This document shows, in pieces, positions 61,596 to 64,000 of a stretch of DNA of 64,000 nucleotides (the first letter of the stretch is position 1; every line of letters begins with the position of its first letter). Below the pieces are notes generated by a model. It was not told where the DNA came from, did not search any database, and saw only the letters and a list, made by a program, of their open reading frames with translations. Origin of the DNA: Apis mellifera (Eukaryota > Arthropoda > Insecta > Hymenoptera > Apidae). Made by a program: the position numbers and the translations under genes. The DNA lies in assembly GCF_003254395.2 (NCBI RefSeq), contig NC_037650.1:1550001-1614000 (forward strand), read 5' to 3'.

Positions 61596-63479
61596 AAAAA
61601 TATTTTAACGAAAAGAACAATATTCGATATATTACAATATTTTTTTTTTAGAGACTAAATTCTTTCTTGATCATTTCTTCATATCATACTATATAATATG
61701 TATTTACTATTAATAGAATAAATTTTATCAAGAAAAAAGTTCTTTTAGTAAAGTTCTTTTTGCAAATTAATTCTTTTTAAAATAAATTCTAATTATATTT
61801 ATTTTTATAAATTATATATAATTGTTATATATGACATTATATTAAATTTTTTTATATTAAATTTTTTATATTAAATTTAAATTCATAATTTATTTTTATA
61901 ATTTTATTAGTTAATTTATAGTTTTTAATGTAATTTTTAAATGTAAAAAGAAAAATTTTGTATATGTTTTAAGAATAGGATGTCTATCTTACAAAGCTGA
62001 TATTTAAAATGAAATCTCTAATAATATTTGAAATAATAGGAAGATATGATTCTTTAATTAAAGAAATATTATAGTAAAAGATATTCGCTTTCTCGTGATT
62101 ATCATACTATTTTGAAAAGATTACAGATAGGTTAAACAATAATAATTACAAAAGAATAGCATATAATATATTATAAATATTTTAATTATTTATAAATATT
62201 TTTAATTATAGATTTCATAATTTATTTACTGAAATCATATAAACTTTTTAATATGTTGAATATTAATTATATTCTATTTGTTTCTGAAACAAGCTAGATC
62301 ATTTTTCTAATGCTATAAATATTTCATAAATTAAAATTATATTTTCATCATTAATAAAATTTAAATTAATAGATAAAATGCATGTTTAGAATAGCATTTT
62401 ATTTAAGACTAACAGAAAATTATTGCATAAATAATTTAGAAATAAATAAAACTATATAAAATTATAGGGAAATTAATAAATTATTACATTTCTAATTTTA
62501 AATAATATTTAAAAAATACAAATCATTTGAAATAATGGTATTCAAAATTATTAAAAATAAATTATCTTTTTTTTTTACAAAAACAGAATAGGAATTATAT
62601 GATAAGAATTATAATATTAGATAAATATTGATTTTTATTCTTAATTTCTATAAACTCTCCATTGTTACAATACATTTAATTATCAATTTTTTCTCATCAT
62701 TTTGATTAAATATAGTTTTATGACCAATTATTTTACTTCTAAATTGATTAATCGATGTTTGTCATCATGAATAACAGTTCGTAGAATATTTTATATTCCA
62801 AATTATTTACTCATCTTTAATATTTCGAATTAGCAAGATGATATTGAAATCTAAAATCTCGTGTCTATTTTATATTCTCAAAATATTTACAAAATTTACA
62901 TGAAACCATATAATGCAAATGAATGAATTAAATGATTTAATTTAATTTAAAGTTTTCTATTATTTTAATTGTGATTTCAATAATTGAATATTTACTGAAA
63001 AATTTTTAGAAATTAACGTTTTATTTTAAATTAAATTAAAAATATTAAAATTAAAGTTTTTATACAGTTTTTTTTATACATAAAATATCAAAATATTCGA
63101 ATTATAAAACATTTGGATAAACATTTAGAATGTTTAATCATTGAAATATTCGGATGATAGATCTTTTATTCGATTATCGGATTTATACTAAAGATTCCAT
63201 TGTATTTCGATGGAAAATTATGTTTTTCTTTATTTTTAACAAGAAATTTCATTTTTCATCTAAGATTCCAAGACTACAAAATATACCATTATTGCAGATA
63301 TATATTGTTGCTTCATTTAAAATGATTATGAATGATTTATTTCATCCTCTTTTTCTTTTAAAAAATCAAATTAAAAGATTAAAAAGATGTTAAAGCTTAA
63401 CAATAGAAAATCTATACTCAACGAACAAAAAATGTACTATTTTCTATTTATGTGTTTTCAACAAATTAAAATATTTACG

Positions 63480-63830
63480 AATCTCTTATGACTTCCGTGA
63501 CGAAAGAAAGCTTTGGCTGGTTTTAAAATAGGCCTAGAAAAATATTTTGGTAGATGGTTAATGCGAAATAAACGGGAATTAACGTCAGCTTGAAAACGTG
63601 CCAGGTCCTTTCACACGATTCCAAACCCGAGGACGTGTCGGCGGAATTCCCTGACATGGACAATCCTTATTTTCGGAACGTGTCATCCCGTCCTGTCCGT
63701 GATTATTTGGGGAGTTAGTCTGCTGACTTGTTCTCATTCGTCACTTAGCTCTTCCAACAGCAAACAACGGACTAGGAAGTTGTGCTGTAAACTTTTAATT
63801 CTTGGTAAATTACACTAGCAAATTGATACT
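63480..63830. promoter_or_regulatory. GC-richer island, candidate conserved element, open on both strands
   Basis: Near-balanced, CpG-rich core at about 63,565-63,740: AACGGGAATTAACGTCAGCT, AACCCGAGGACGTGTCGGCG, TTTCGGAACGTGTCATCCCG. A plus frame with no ATG at its start is open for 48 codons (63,572-63,718, containing HDSKPEDVSAEFPDMDNPYF). A minus frame from ATG 63,737 runs 50 codons to TGA 63,585. Neither is a family I recognise. Mutual overlap favours a stop-poor non-coding element over an exon. Confidence 0.38.
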
Positions 63831-64000
63831 ATAAAATAAAAAATTTCTATTATTTATTGCGGTTTTATATTAAAATTATCATAAACAAAAGAAATATTGA
63901 ATAATAGTTATTCAATATAGTTATTAAAATTTTATTTTGATTATTTTTAATTTCATTTTTTATTTTTAATTTATTTTTATTTTTAATTTCATTTATTGTG

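Larger units (their letters stand above)
60078..63479. other. A/T-rich spacer with TTA arrays
   Basis: Background A/T sequence plus the two TTA arrays listed separately and TATTTCATTTTA-type repeats at about 61,060-61,095. A 79-codon ATG frame at 63,154-63,393 is the longest ATG-initiated frame that is not low complexity. It has no recognisable domain, and a few frames of that length are expected by chance at this base composition. Confidence 0.5.

Noticed and set aside
63154..63393. 79-codon ATG frame as a gene
   Set aside because: With roughly 10% stop codons per position expected here, I estimate that a few frames of this length arise by chance in 64 kb. No domain is recognisable.

Overview
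The window is extremely A+T-rich (well over 80% by eye), eukaryotic and essentially non-coding. Long A/T deserts are broken by short islands of near-balanced composition that are rich in CpG. That pattern, with long (TTA)n and (TA)n microsatellites, small foldback elements and one decayed LINE, fits an intergenic desert or very long intron of a low-GC hymenopteran. A honey-bee-like (Apis) genome is my best guess; species is an inference, because no diagnostic gene is present. I see no rRNA, tRNA, CRISPR array or telomeric repeat, and no protein-coding gene that I can support.

The best-supported feature is a degenerate, apparently 5'-truncated non-LTR retrotransposon on the minus strand (about 28,865-30,313). 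Pieces of reverse-transcriptase thumb and RNase H can be read in the expected order across several frames. A (TA)n tract has grown inside its RT codons. Other repeats are: a family of about six palindromic MITE-like copies (near 2.3, 4.8, 19.6, 39.0, 43.6 and 50.2 kb); a different ~0.5 kb element with long inverted ends (31.2-31.7 kb); a foldback with a 42-bp arm matching at 41 positions (34.7-34.9 kb); a perfect 32-bp hairpin (57.3 kb); four local tandem duplications (11.1, 21.7, 35.4 and 40.2 kb); and large microsatellites, the biggest being 84 uninterrupted TTA units at 1.46-1.71 kb.

GC-richer islands occur near 0.9, 7.4, 12.3, 14.1, 15.1, 18.2, 20.7, 22.0, 23.9, 32.4, 35.1, 36.3, 38.2, 40.7, 46.4, 49.9, 51.6, 55.5, 59.9 and 63.6 kb. 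They carry short recognisable sites: a perfect CRE at 46.55 kb, an NF-Y CCAAT box at 39.99 kb, four CATATG E-boxes within 96 bp at 14.05-14.14 kb, paired GATA sites at 22.03 kb, and a 21-bp palindrome next to a CACGTG E-box at 49.92-49.97 kb. I read them as candidate regulatory or conserved non-coding elements. Several hold short open frames, often on both strands, so openness there is weak evidence of coding.

Intervals between listed features were read and hold only A/T-rich low-complexity sequence. No novel multi-gene system is visible. The items most worth checking are the MITE family, the foldbacks, the LINE with its internal microsatellite, and conservation of the GC islands.
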